Of a stretch of 15,358 bases of DNA, positions 1 through 7,447 are shown in pieces. Position numbers and translations under genes: made by a program. The DNA lies in assembly GCA_046313675.1 (NCBI GenBank), contig JBKBXU010000078.1:1-15358 (forward strand), read 5' to 3'. Position 1 is the stretch's first letter; each line of letters opens with the position of its first letter. Below the pieces are notes generated by a model. That model was not told the origin of the DNA. It worked only from the letters and a program-made list of their open reading frames with translations, and did not search any database. The DNA comes from JBKBXU01 sp046313675 (GTDB lineage Bacteria; Bacteroidota; Bacteroidia; Cytophagales; Cytophagaceae).

Positions 1-9
1 AATTGCAAC

Positions 10-26
10 TTGGCACAGGTATTGCA
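10..26 (+). promoter_or_regulatory. Sigma-54 (RpoN) -24/-12 promoter before lon
   Basis: The sequence TTGGCACAGGTATTGCA matches the sigma-54 consensus TGGCAC-N5-TTGCW at every core position: GG at 12-13 (-24 element) and GC at 24-25 (-12 element), with the right spacing. Transcription would start near position 37, giving an untranslated leader of about 45 bases to the ATG at 83 or 127 bases to the one at 164. Sigma-54 promoters need an AAA+ enhancer-binding activator, whose site would lie upstream of the window. The match is seen directly; its activity is inferred. Confidence 0.75.
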
Positions 27-39
27 AAATATAGACCAT

Positions 40-57
40 GCTTCTTTTTTAAGAAGC
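40..57 (+). other. Small perfect hairpin in lon leader
   Basis: A 7-bp perfect inverted repeat, GCTTCTT and AAGAAGC, is separated by a TTTT loop just after the predicted sigma-54 start point. No T-tract follows on either strand, so it does not look like a terminator. It would form a stem at the very 5' end of the lon transcript, where it might stabilise the message. The function is unknown and chance is possible. Confidence 0.4.
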
Positions 58-163
58 TGATATTATAAAATGTCAAAGTGACATGTTTTATTGCATAAAT
101 AGGATAAATCAAAAGAATAAAGATTTGGAGTCAAAAAAGAATAAGGGGTTTTCAATAAAAGTT

Positions 164-2629
164 ATGGAGTCTGACAGTGGGGATTTTATACCCTTACTTT
201 CTCCGGAAGAAGAGGAGAATATTAATAAAGTCGACATTCCTGAGTTATTGCCTATACTACCTGTAAGAAATACTGTTCTTTTTCCAGGAGTGGTCATTCC
301 TGTGACAGTAGGACGTCAAAAATCCATTAAACTGGTTAAAAAAGCTTATAAGGGAGATCGTATTATCGGTGTTTTAGCTCAGAATAATCCTAATACAGAG
401 GAGCCCTCGCTAAATGACCTTTACAAAGTAGGAACTGTGGCTAAAATACTCAGGATGTTAATACTTCCTGATGGAAACACTACCATCATAATACAAGGGC
501 AAAAGAGGTTTGAGATTACCGAAGTGGTTCAGGAAAATCCTTTTATGATTGCCAGAATAAAGGAGTTAGAGGAGCATTTTCCTGAAAATAAAAAGAAGGA
601 AATTAAAGCCTTGGTATCTTCTCTGAAAGAATCAGCAAACAAGATTTTAACGTTAAATCCGGAAATTCCACAGGATGCCCAATTGGCTTTGGATAATATC
701 GAAAGTCCCAGCTTTTTAACGCATTTTCTTTCGTCTAATATTAGTGTTGAGGTCAATGACAAGCAAATGCTTCTTGAGATCAATGATGGCATTGAACGCG
801 CTACCCGTCTGCTTGAATTTATGCTTAAAGAAATTCAAATGCTTGAGCTTAAATACGAGATCCAAAGTAAAGTGCATTCTGATATAGATCAGCAGCAAAG
901 GGATTATTATCTGCGTCAACAGATTAAAGTTATACAGGATGAATTGGGCTACGAAACCACTGATCAGGAGATGGAGGGTTTTCGGGCACGTGGAAAAGCT
1001 AAAAAGTGGCCTGAATATGTAGCCAAGCATTTTGAAAAAGAGCTCCATAAGATTGAACGGATGAATCCGATGGCTTCGGAATATCCCTTGTCTGTTAGTT
1101 ACATTGAATTTTTATTGGAACTTCCATGGGAAGAATGTACCAAAGACATTTTTAATTTGCAGAAAGCTAAGAAAGTGCTTGACTCAGATCATTTTGGATT
1201 GGAAAAAGTAAAGGAGCGGATCATAGAATATCTGGCGGTTTTGAAGCTTAAGCAAAATATGAAAGCGCCTATTCTTTGCTTATACGGCCCTCCGGGAGTA
1301 GGTAAAACTTCCTTGGGTAAGTCAGTAGCCAAAGCTCTTGGCAGGAAGTATGTCAGAATGTCACTTGGCGGGGTAAGGGATGAAGCAGAAATCAGAGGTC
1401 ATAGAAAAACCTATGTGGGTGCCATGCCGGGAAGAATTGTTCAGGGATTAAAAAAGGTGCAGTCATCCAATCCGGTATTTATACTTGATGAAATAGATAA
1501 AATCGGCTCGGATTTTAGGGGCGACCCTTCTTCTGCCTTGCTTGAGGTACTTGATCCGGAACAAAATGCTACTTTTTCTGATAATTACCTTGAAATTGAA
1601 TATGATTTATCTAAAACCATGTTCATAGCTACCGCTAATTCTCTGGATACCATTCATCCGGCCTTGCTTGATAGAATGGAAATTATTGAAATCAATGGCT
1701 ATACGCTGGAGGAGAAGATTGAAATTGCAAAAAAGTATCTTATTCCAAAGCAGAAATCAGAGCATGGCCTGGAAGTAAAGGACGTAAGTATAAGTCATGG
1801 AGCCATTGTTAAAATCATAGACGGATATACCCGTGAATCAGGAGTGCGTAACCTGGAAAGAAAGATAGCCAAAGTCATTCGGAATGTGGCAAAGGTGAAG
1901 GCGATGGAAGAAAAGGAAATCGTTCAGAAAATTGATGTGGAGGATGTTGCCCGGATTCTTGGTGCAGAGGATTACGATAAGGAAATTTACCAGGATAATG
2001 ATGTGGCCGGTGTGGTGACAGGCCTGGCCTGGACCCAGGTGGGAGGAGAGATATTATTTATTGAATCGAGCCTGAACAGGGGAAAAGGCAAGCTGACTTT
2101 GTCCGGTCAACTGGGCGAAGTTATGAAAGAATCTGCCGTTGCTGCGCTTTCGTATCTTAAGGCCAATGCTGAAACCTATGCCATTGATTACAGGGTTTTT
2201 GACCAATTTGACCTTCATATACATGTTCCTGCCGGTGCTGTTCCCAAGGATGGCCCTTCTGCGGGTATAACGATGCTTACTTCAATAGTCTCAATTTACA
2301 CCCAACGAAAAGTTAAGAGCAAATTAGCCATGACCGGAGAAATCACCCTGAGGGGAAAGGTGCTTCCTGTAGGTGGAATAAAAGAAAAAATCCTGGCGGC
2401 CAAACGTGCAGGGATTAAAGAAATAATCCTTTGCAAAAAGAACAAGAAGGATATTGATGAAATAAATCAGTCTTATATAAAAGACCTTAAAATTTATTTT
2501 GTAGAGAATGTTGATGAGGTATTGGATATGGCATTACTAAAACAGAAAGTTAAAAAGCCCATAAATCTGTCTGTTTCGGATGATTTATCCACAAATAGTA
2601 AAAAACAGATCGTTGAAGTAATAAAATAA
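164..2629 (+). CDS. lon: ATP-dependent endopeptidase La (Lon protease)
   Basis: Lon is a cytoplasmic AAA+ serine protease that degrades misfolded and regulatory proteins as a hexamer. The usual architecture is visible: an N-terminal substrate-binding domain beginning at LPILPVRNTVLFPGVVIPVT, a long helical region with the QQQRDYYLRQQ motif, Walker A GPPGVGKT (residues 375-382, Lys381), Walker B ILDEID (Asp442-Glu443), and the protease domain with catalytic Ser699 in PKDGPSAG and Lys742 in GGIKEK. The 43-residue Ser-Lys spacing equals that of E. coli Lon (S679/K722). I chose the ATG at 164 because the family-like sequence starts at MESDSGDFIPLLSPEEE. The upstream in-frame ATG at 83 would add 27 Lys/Asn-rich residues and cannot be excluded, since Bacteroidota Lon N-termini vary. 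It is preceded by the sigma-54 promoter and followed, 72 bases later, by porQ. Confidence 0.97.
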   Translation: MESDSGDFIPLLSPEEEENINKVDIPELLPILPVRNTVLFPGVVIPVTVGRQKSIKLVKKAYKGDRIIGVLAQNNPNTEEPSLNDLYKVGTVAKILRMLILPDGNTTIIIQGQKRFEITEVVQENPFMIARIKELEEHFPENKKKEIKALVSSLKESANKILTLNPEIPQDAQLALDNIESPSFLTHFLSSNISVEVNDKQMLLEINDGIERATRLLEFMLKEIQMLELKYEIQSKVHSDIDQQQRDYYLRQQIKVIQDELGYETTDQEMEGFRARGKAKKWPEYVAKHFEKELHKIERMNPMASEYPLSVSYIEFLLELPWEECTKDIFNLQKAKKVLDSDHFGLEKVKERIIEYLAVLKLKQNMKAPILCLYGPPGVGKTSLGKSVAKALGRKYVRMSLGGVRDEAEIRGHRKTYVGAMPGRIVQGLKKVQSSNPVFILDEIDKIGSDFRGDPSSALLEVLDPEQNATFSDNYLEIEYDLSKTMFIATANSLDTIHPALLDRMEIIEINGYTLEEKIEIAKKYLIPKQKSEHGLEVKDVSISHGAIVKIIDGYTRESGVRNLERKIAKVIRNVAKVKAMEEKEIVQKIDVEDVARILGAEDYDKEIYQDNDVAGVVTGLAWTQVGGEILFIESSLNRGKGKLTLSGQLGEVMKESAVAALSYLKANAETYAIDYRVFDQFDLHIHVPAGAVPKDGPSAGITMLTSIVSIYTQRKVKSKLAMTGEITLRGKVLPVGGIKEKILAAKRAGIKEIILCKKNKKDIDEINQSYIKDLKIYFVENVDEVLDMALLKQKVKKPINLSVSDDLSTNSKKQIVEVIK

Positions 2630-2701
2630 GCAATGGAATTTAATTTTTTCCGTTAACTTTTAACTTTTGTGGATGGTGAACAAAAGTTCATTTTACTGGT
2701 A

Positions 2702-3754
2702 ATGTTAAAGCAAGTATTTTTCACTTTATTGGTCATAGGTATTTCGTGTGACTGTTATTCTCAGGTAGGCGGCAGAAGCTCGTTCAGATTTCTGGACGTT
2801 CCGGTCAATGCCAGATTAGCAGGCGTAGGAGGTATGAATGTTTCTTTGGCTGATCGTGATGTTAATCTTTTTTTTCAAAATCCCGGGGCTTTAAACAGTA
2901 AGATGAATCACCATTTTTCGATCAATTATCTCCCTTATTTTGCAGACATTCACACCACGTCGCTGGCTTATGCCTGGGGCAGGGAAAACAGAACCTGGGG
3001 AGCAGGACTTCATTATATGGAGTATGGGACTATGGAGAGGACCCTTGAAGATGGGACAGAAGCCGGGTATTTCTCAGCCAGAGATTATGCTGTGATGATA
3101 TCCAGGTCGCATACCATTGAAAACATTACCATAGGCGTAAACCTGAAAGTGGTGGGTTCGCATATTGGACTTTATAATGCCTACGGCATTTTGGCGGATC
3201 TGGGAGGAGTTTTCCGGCATCCTGAAAAGGATTTTTCCATAGGCATGGTTTTTAGAAATGCCGGGTTTACATTTATACCATATACCTGGGGTGAACAAAC
3301 AGCCGTACCATTTGATGCCCGAATCGGAATGACGTATAAGCCGGATCATATGCCTTTTCGGTTTTCTGTAACAGCGCACCACCTTCAGCGGTTTGATATA
3401 GTATACCTTGACCCGGACCAACGAGGCGTAATTGACCTGGATGGAAATGAGGTTAAGCCTGAAAAAAAACTGCCGGACATGATTGCCAGACATTTTGTAT
3501 TTGGCGGTGAGTTCTTATTGAGCGAAAATTTTAACATTCGGGTAGGATATAACCATTTAATGCGAAGAGAAATGCGCATTCCTGACCGGATCGGCATGGC
3601 CGGCTTTTCTTTAGGCTTTATGATGCGAGTTAAGGCTTTTGAATTCGCTTACAGTAAAGCATTTTTTCATGTAGCAGGAGGAACCAACAACCTCACTATT
3701 ACCTCCAATTTTAGTACTTTTGTTAAAAAAAGAGATCGTATAAAATCAGAATAA
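2702..3754 (+). CDS. porQ: Type IX secretion system protein PorQ
   Basis: PorQ is an outer-membrane beta-barrel type protein of the type IX secretion system, the Bacteroidota route for exporting gliding adhesins, gingipain-like proteases and other proteins with a C-terminal domain signal. The start MLKQVFFTLLVIGISCDCYSQ gives a clean signal peptide, so I prefer the ATG at 2702 over the in-frame ATG at 2669, which would put 11 extra residues before it. The mature part opens with the family-typical GGRSSFRFLDVPVNARLAGVGGMNVS, here split as GGRSSFRFLDVPVNAR and LAGVGGMNVS, then DVNLFFQNPGALN, followed by many alternating amphipathic strands. About 350 residues is normal for the family. It lies 72 bases after lon, with a TAACTTTTG near-match to a Bacteroidota -7 box in the gap, and two bases before hslU, so it is probably cotranscribed with hslU. 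Confidence 0.9.
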   Translation: MLKQVFFTLLVIGISCDCYSQVGGRSSFRFLDVPVNARLAGVGGMNVSLADRDVNLFFQNPGALNSKMNHHFSINYLPYFADIHTTSLAYAWGRENRTWGAGLHYMEYGTMERTLEDGTEAGYFSARDYAVMISRSHTIENITIGVNLKVVGSHIGLYNAYGILADLGGVFRHPEKDFSIGMVFRNAGFTFIPYTWGEQTAVPFDARIGMTYKPDHMPFRFSVTAHHLQRFDIVYLDPDQRGVIDLDGNEVKPEKKLPDMIARHFVFGGEFLLSENFNIRVGYNHLMRREMRIPDRIGMAGFSLGFMMRVKAFEFAYSKAFFHVAGGTNNLTITSNFSTFVKKRDRIKSE

Positions 3755-3756
3755 AG

Positions 3757-5166
3757 ATGATGATAGACAACCCCGCATATCTTACGCCAAAGCAAATAGT
3801 TGAAGAGCTTGATAAATATATCATAGGGCAGAATGATGCCAAGAAAAATGTTGCCATTGCATTGAGAAATCGTTGGCGAAGAATGATGGCACCCGAAGAA
3901 ATGCAGAAGGAAATCGTTCCAAATAACATCCTGATGATAGGTGCTACCGGTGTTGGTAAAACTGAAATAGCTCGTCGCCTGGCGAACGTTGCCAACGCCC
4001 CATTTGTAAAGGTGGAAGCTTCAAAATTTACCGAAGTAGGTTATGTTGGACGAGATGTGGAAAGCATGGTGCGCGACCTGGTGGAGCAGTCTGTAAACAT
4101 GATTAAATCTCAGAAAAAAGAAGAAGTGAAGGTGAAAGCATCACAGATGGTGGAAGATATTATTCTTGATGCCTTAATACCTCCTGTGCGTAAATCATCT
4201 TCCGTTGATAATGCTTTTGCTCCTTCCGGGATTCCTTCATCACAAGCAAATGATGAAGAGGTTGAACTTAATGAGAAAACAAGGGAGCGGTTCAGGGAGA
4301 AAATCAGAAATGGGGAAATGGATGAGCGAAAGATAGAAATTAATGTAGCTCAAAATTCTAACCCTGGGGTAGGGGTAATAGGAGGAGGCATGGACGAAAT
4401 GTCTATGATGAATATTCAGGAAATGATTGGTGGCCTGATGCCGAAAAAAATGAAAAAACGGAAAGTTACCATAGCTGATGCTCGCCGAATTCTATTAGAA
4501 GAAGAAGCTGCTAAGCTTATTGATATGGATGAAGTGAAGGATGAGGCAATACGCAGGGCTGAGAATACCGGTATTATTTTTATTGATGAAATAGATAAAG
4601 TCGCATCGGGAGGAAAAAGAGGTGGCGGAGGTGGCCCGGATGTCAGCCGCGAAGGAGTACAAAGAGACCTTCTTCCTATTGTGGAAGGCAGCTCGGTAAA
4701 TACTAAATATGGGGTGATAAATACTCAACATGTACTTTTTGTGGCAGCCGGTGCATTTCATATTTCTAAGCCATCAGACCTTATTCCTGAATTACAAGGA
4801 CGTTTTCCAATACGTGTCGAACTGAATAGTTTGTCTAAAGAAGATTTTTATCAAATTCTTAAAACCCCAAAAAATGCCCTCACTAAACAGTATGAGGCAC
4901 TGCTTAAAGCAGAGGACGTTGAACTTACTTTCCAGGATGAAGCATTGGATAAACTGGCAGAACTTGCGTTTCAGATAAATGCTGAAGTTGAAAATATTGG
5001 TGCAAGGAGACTACATACCGTTATGAGTCATCTTCTGAATGAATTTTTATTCGATGTGCCGGAAAAAATAGGCCCTAATTCTAAGATAGTTGTAACCAAA
5101 GAAATGGTTGAAGAACGATTATCCGAATTGGTTAGCAACAGAGATTTAAGTCAATATATTTTATAG
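3757..5166 (+). CDS. hslU: ATP-dependent protease ATPase subunit HslU (ClpY)
   Basis: HslU is the hexameric AAA+ unfoldase that feeds substrates to the HslV peptidase in the cytoplasm. Visible motifs are the N-terminal TPKQIVEELDKYIIGQ, Walker A GATGVGKT (residues 62-69, Lys68), VGYVGRDVESMVRDL, a long I-domain insertion (about 105-250), Walker B IIFIDEID (Asp277-Glu278), the arginine finger in GRFPIRVEL (Arg349) and sensor-2 in GARR (Arg417). The 68-residue spacing of the last two equals the R325-R393 spacing in E. coli. The C-terminus LSQYIL resembles the tail that docks into HslV, so it should still act with a peptidase. The length, 469 residues, is typical for Bacteroidota. ATGATG at 3757-3762 gives two possible starts one codon apart. 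hslV is not adjacent, unlike in proteobacteria. A strong terminator follows 10 bases after the stop codon. Confidence 0.96.
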   Translation: MMIDNPAYLTPKQIVEELDKYIIGQNDAKKNVAIALRNRWRRMMAPEEMQKEIVPNNILMIGATGVGKTEIARRLANVANAPFVKVEASKFTEVGYVGRDVESMVRDLVEQSVNMIKSQKKEEVKVKASQMVEDIILDALIPPVRKSSSVDNAFAPSGIPSSQANDEEVELNEKTRERFREKIRNGEMDERKIEINVAQNSNPGVGVIGGGMDEMSMMNIQEMIGGLMPKKMKKRKVTIADARRILLEEEAAKLIDMDEVKDEAIRRAENTGIIFIDEIDKVASGGKRGGGGGPDVSREGVQRDLLPIVEGSSVNTKYGVINTQHVLFVAAGAFHISKPSDLIPELQGRFPIRVELNSLSKEDFYQILKTPKNALTKQYEALLKAEDVELTFQDEALDKLAELAFQINAEVENIGARRLHTVMSHLLNEFLFDVPEKIGPNSKIVVTKEMVEERLSELVSNRDLSQYIL

Positions 5167-5176
5167 AAAACAATGC

Positions 5177-5206
5177 GCCTCGGGTAATAAACCTGAGGCT
5201 TTTTTT
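5177..5206 (+). terminator. Intrinsic terminator after hslU
   Basis: A 9-bp stem, GCCTCGGGT pairing with ACCTGAGGC (one G-U pair), has an AATAA loop and runs directly into seven T residues. It lies 10 bases after the hslU stop codon and closes the lon-porQ-hslU transcription unit. Confidence 0.92.
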
Positions 5207-5377
5207 ATGCTTTAGGGCTTATATTTTTTAGTTTATTCAGGAGTGAATTCGGATGTTCTACCCTCTCTCTTCCTATATTTCCTAAACATCATAAATTTGA
5301 GAATCTTCTCCATATTCCTTCAAATGGTTTATCCAAAATCAATATTATTTCTTTAGTAACTTCTTAAAAAACAATTT

Positions 5378-5416
5378 AAGCTCAGCAAGTCTTTTATATA
5401 GAAAAAAGCTCAGCAA
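5378..5416 (+). repeat. Direct repeat AAGCTCAGCAA before SDR gene
   Basis: The 11-base word AAGCTCAGCAA occurs at 5378-5388 and again at 5406-5416, 28 bases apart; the second copy ends one base before the start codon of the next gene. Two exact copies this close are unlikely by chance. They could be a protein-binding site pair that covers the ribosome entry region, or a small local duplication. The remaining hslU-SDR gap (5207-5377) shows no other structure. Confidence 0.5.
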
Positions 5417-5417
5417 T

Positions 5418-6143
5418 ATGACATATTATTTTATTACAGGTACCAGCAGAGGGCTTGGCAGGTCCATGGCATTGAAACTATTGGAAAAACAGGATTCCCG
5501 GGTTGTCGGAATTTCACGCTCAGCTACCATTATGCACGATGGCTATACACATTTATATATTGATCTGTCAGATCCAAAGCAAGTGATTGATTCTGCTGGA
5601 GATATATTTCCTCAAATTATTGGTGCCGATAAAATAGTGTTAATAAATAATGCCGGTACACTTGGACAGGTAGGTTATCTGGGAAACCTTGATAGTAGTA
5701 ATTTATCCCAGGCATTGCTGGTTAACCTCGTAGCTCCGGCTGTGTTGACGAATGAGTTTATAAAAGCCTATAAGAATACCCCTGTCCATAAAACCATTAT
5801 AAACATTAGTACAGGAGCAGCAAAGCAACCTGTAGATGGATGGGCAGGATATTGTTCTTCCAAAGCCGGCCTGGATATGCTAACCCAAGTTGGGGCTAAG
5901 GAGGCAAAGTTTCACCATGAAGACATAAACCACTATGCCATCTCTCCCGGAATCATTGATACCGAAATGCAGGATGAAATCAGAAAAGTGACAAGGGAAG
6001 ACTTTTCTCGTCTGGATGAATTTATTGAGTATAAAAAGGAAAATATGCTCTTATCACCGGACAAGGTGGCCGAACAGGTATTGCAGATATTGGATGAAGA
6101 GGAGAAAATTAAGAAGCCATTGGTGTCGGTTAGGGAGTTGTAG
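5418..6143 (+). CDS. Short-chain dehydrogenase/reductase (SDR), sepiapterin/benzil reductase-like
   Basis: A classical cytoplasmic NAD(P)H-dependent oxidoreductase of the SDR family. The Rossmann cofactor motif TGTSRGLG is at residues 7-14, NNAG at 77-80, and the catalytic Ser131 (NISTGAA), Tyr145 and Lys149 (YCSSK) are all present, so it should be active. The Ser-Arg in the glycine-rich loop suggests a preference for NADP(H). The ISPGIIDTEMQ segment after the active site and the overall spacing resemble sepiapterin reductase and Bacillus benzil reductase (YueD-type) proteins, but the substrate cannot be read from sequence. Length, 241 residues, is normal. The start is the ATG right after the repeated AAGCTCAGCAA. 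It stands alone between the hslU terminator and a 112-base gap before the PLP enzyme. Confidence 0.88.
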   Translation: MTYYFITGTSRGLGRSMALKLLEKQDSRVVGISRSATIMHDGYTHLYIDLSDPKQVIDSAGDIFPQIIGADKIVLINNAGTLGQVGYLGNLDSSNLSQALLVNLVAPAVLTNEFIKAYKNTPVHKTIINISTGAAKQPVDGWAGYCSSKAGLDMLTQVGAKEAKFHHEDINHYAISPGIIDTEMQDEIRKVTREDFSRLDEFIEYKKENMLLSPDKVAEQVLQILDEEEKIKKPLVSVREL

Positions 6144-6151
6144 GCATTAAG

Positions 6152-6232
6152 TACGAATTAGATGTTACGAAATACCATAATTTTTAAGCGACACATCAGC
6201 TAGTAGTGTATAAAATTCGTAATATATTCGTA
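6152..6232. repeat. Four TACGAA/TTCGTA half-sites in the SDR-PLP gap
   Basis: The 112-base gap between the SDR and the PLP-enzyme gene holds TACGAA at 6152 and 6166 and its reverse complement TTCGTA at 6216 and 6227. The outer pair extends to the 8-base inverted repeat TACGAATT (6152-6159) and AATTCGTA (6214-6221). This could be an operator with paired half-sites or a long-range stem before the PLP-enzyme gene. No regulator gene is nearby, and the region is AT-rich, so the reading is tentative. Confidence 0.35.
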
Positions 6233-6255
6233 GTTACATTCACTCATTTTGACCG

Positions 6256-7404
6256 ATGGATTTATCAGAAATATTATTTGCACTGGGAGAAGAGCATGAA
6301 CAGTATTTTAATGCGATTGCTCCCCCAATAATCCAAACCAGCAATTTTGCCTTTAGTAGTGTTGCTGAAATGCGCCAGTGTCAGGCCCGGGAGTATGACC
6401 ACCATTTTTATACTCGGGGAAACAATCCTACGGTAGAAATTCTACGCAAAAAACTTGCGGCACTTGAAGGTGTTGAGGATGCCTTGGTTTTTGCCAGCGG
6501 AAGCGCTGCCGTTTCGGCTGCCGTATTGAGCCAATTGGCATCGGGCGATCATGTTGTTTCTGTAGCCCGGCCCTATGGCTGGACAGACAAACTGATGACA
6601 AAATTTCTTCCCCGGTTTGGAATTACCACTTCTATGATTGATGGTACAAGCATAGAGAATTTTCGAAATGCACTCAAGCCTGAAACCAGGTTGATTTTTC
6701 TGGAGTCTCCAAATTCATACACGTTTGACCTACAGGATATAGAAGCGGTAGTGGAACTGGCAAAAGAGCGTGGGATAGTTACAGTAATAGATAATAGCTA
6801 TGCCGGCCCCTTATATCAAAACCCTTTACAGATGGGGGTGGATTTGGTGGTGCATTCGGCAACAAAGTACATCAGCGGCCATGGTGATACCATGGCAGGG
6901 GTGATCTGCGGTTCGGGAGCCTTGATGCGAAAAATCTTTTCTTCAGAATATATGACCTTAGGAGGTATCATTTCGCCGTTTAATGCCTGGCTTCTTTTAA
7001 GGGGTCTGAGAACATTGGAAGTTCGCATGGACAGAATATGTGAGAGTGCAGGTAAAGTGGTTCACTTTTTGGAAAATCATTCGAAAATCGATCATGTTTT
7101 TTATCCCTTTTCTACTACTCATCCTCAATACGAACTTGCCCGTAAGCAAATGAAGAAATGTCCCGGACTTTTTACCATTCGGTTAAAGACAGCGGACATT
7201 CATGAGGTAGAGCGTTTCTGTGATTCACTAAAGCATTTTTCCTTAGCCTGCTCCTGGGGAGGTTACGAATCCCTGATATTTCCTGCATGCGCTACCTTTT
7301 CAGCAGATTCTATTGATGAAAAACGAGTCAATCTTGTGCGTATTTACATTGGGCTTGAAAACCCGGAGAAGTTGATAGAGGATTTGGAGCAGGCACTGGG
7401 CTAA
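6256..7404 (+). CDS. Cys/Met-metabolism PLP-dependent enzyme (cystathionine gamma-lyase/synthase family)
   Basis: A fold-type I PLP enzyme of the trans-sulfuration family, a group that includes cystathionine gamma-synthase, cystathionine lyases and methionine gamma-lyase. Seen in order: PPIIQTSNFAF, YTRGNNPT (Tyr52, Arg54, which grip the PLP phosphate of the partner subunit), FASGSAA, the stacking Tyr107 in PYGWT, Asp179 (VIDNS) for the pyridine nitrogen, and the PLP Schiff-base Lys204 in SATKYISGHGD. All key residues are kept and the 382-residue length is normal. By motif alignment Trp109 occupies the place where methionine gamma-lyase has its Cys in YGCT, so that specific activity is doubtful; the true substrate is not decidable. 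The stop codon faces that of the next gene across 43 bases. Confidence 0.9.
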   Translation: MDLSEILFALGEEHEQYFNAIAPPIIQTSNFAFSSVAEMRQCQAREYDHHFYTRGNNPTVEILRKKLAALEGVEDALVFASGSAAVSAAVLSQLASGDHVVSVARPYGWTDKLMTKFLPRFGITTSMIDGTSIENFRNALKPETRLIFLESPNSYTFDLQDIEAVVELAKERGIVTVIDNSYAGPLYQNPLQMGVDLVVHSATKYISGHGDTMAGVICGSGALMRKIFSSEYMTLGGIISPFNAWLLLRGLRTLEVRMDRICESAGKVVHFLENHSKIDHVFYPFSTTHPQYELARKQMKKCPGLFTIRLKTADIHEVERFCDSLKHFSLACSWGGYESLIFPACATFSADSIDEKRVNLVRIYIGLENPEKLIEDLEQALG

Positions 7405-7447
7405 TGGCACAGCGTCCGCTCCTAGTTCCCCTCCGGTTCTTTACATT

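Noticed and set aside
2641..2701. Promoter for porQ (TAACTTTTG)
   Set aside because: One base too long for TAnnTTTG and no clear -33 box at the right distance; kept only as a remark under porQ.
3074..3597. Long minus-strand open frames inside porQ
   Set aside because: They lie wholly within a well-supported gene, have low-complexity or unlike-protein sequence, and no family resemblance.
7405..7447. Possible terminator between the convergent PLP-enzyme and nuclease genes
   Set aside because: Only a 4-bp stem (AGCG-TC-CGCT) without a T-tract directly after it.
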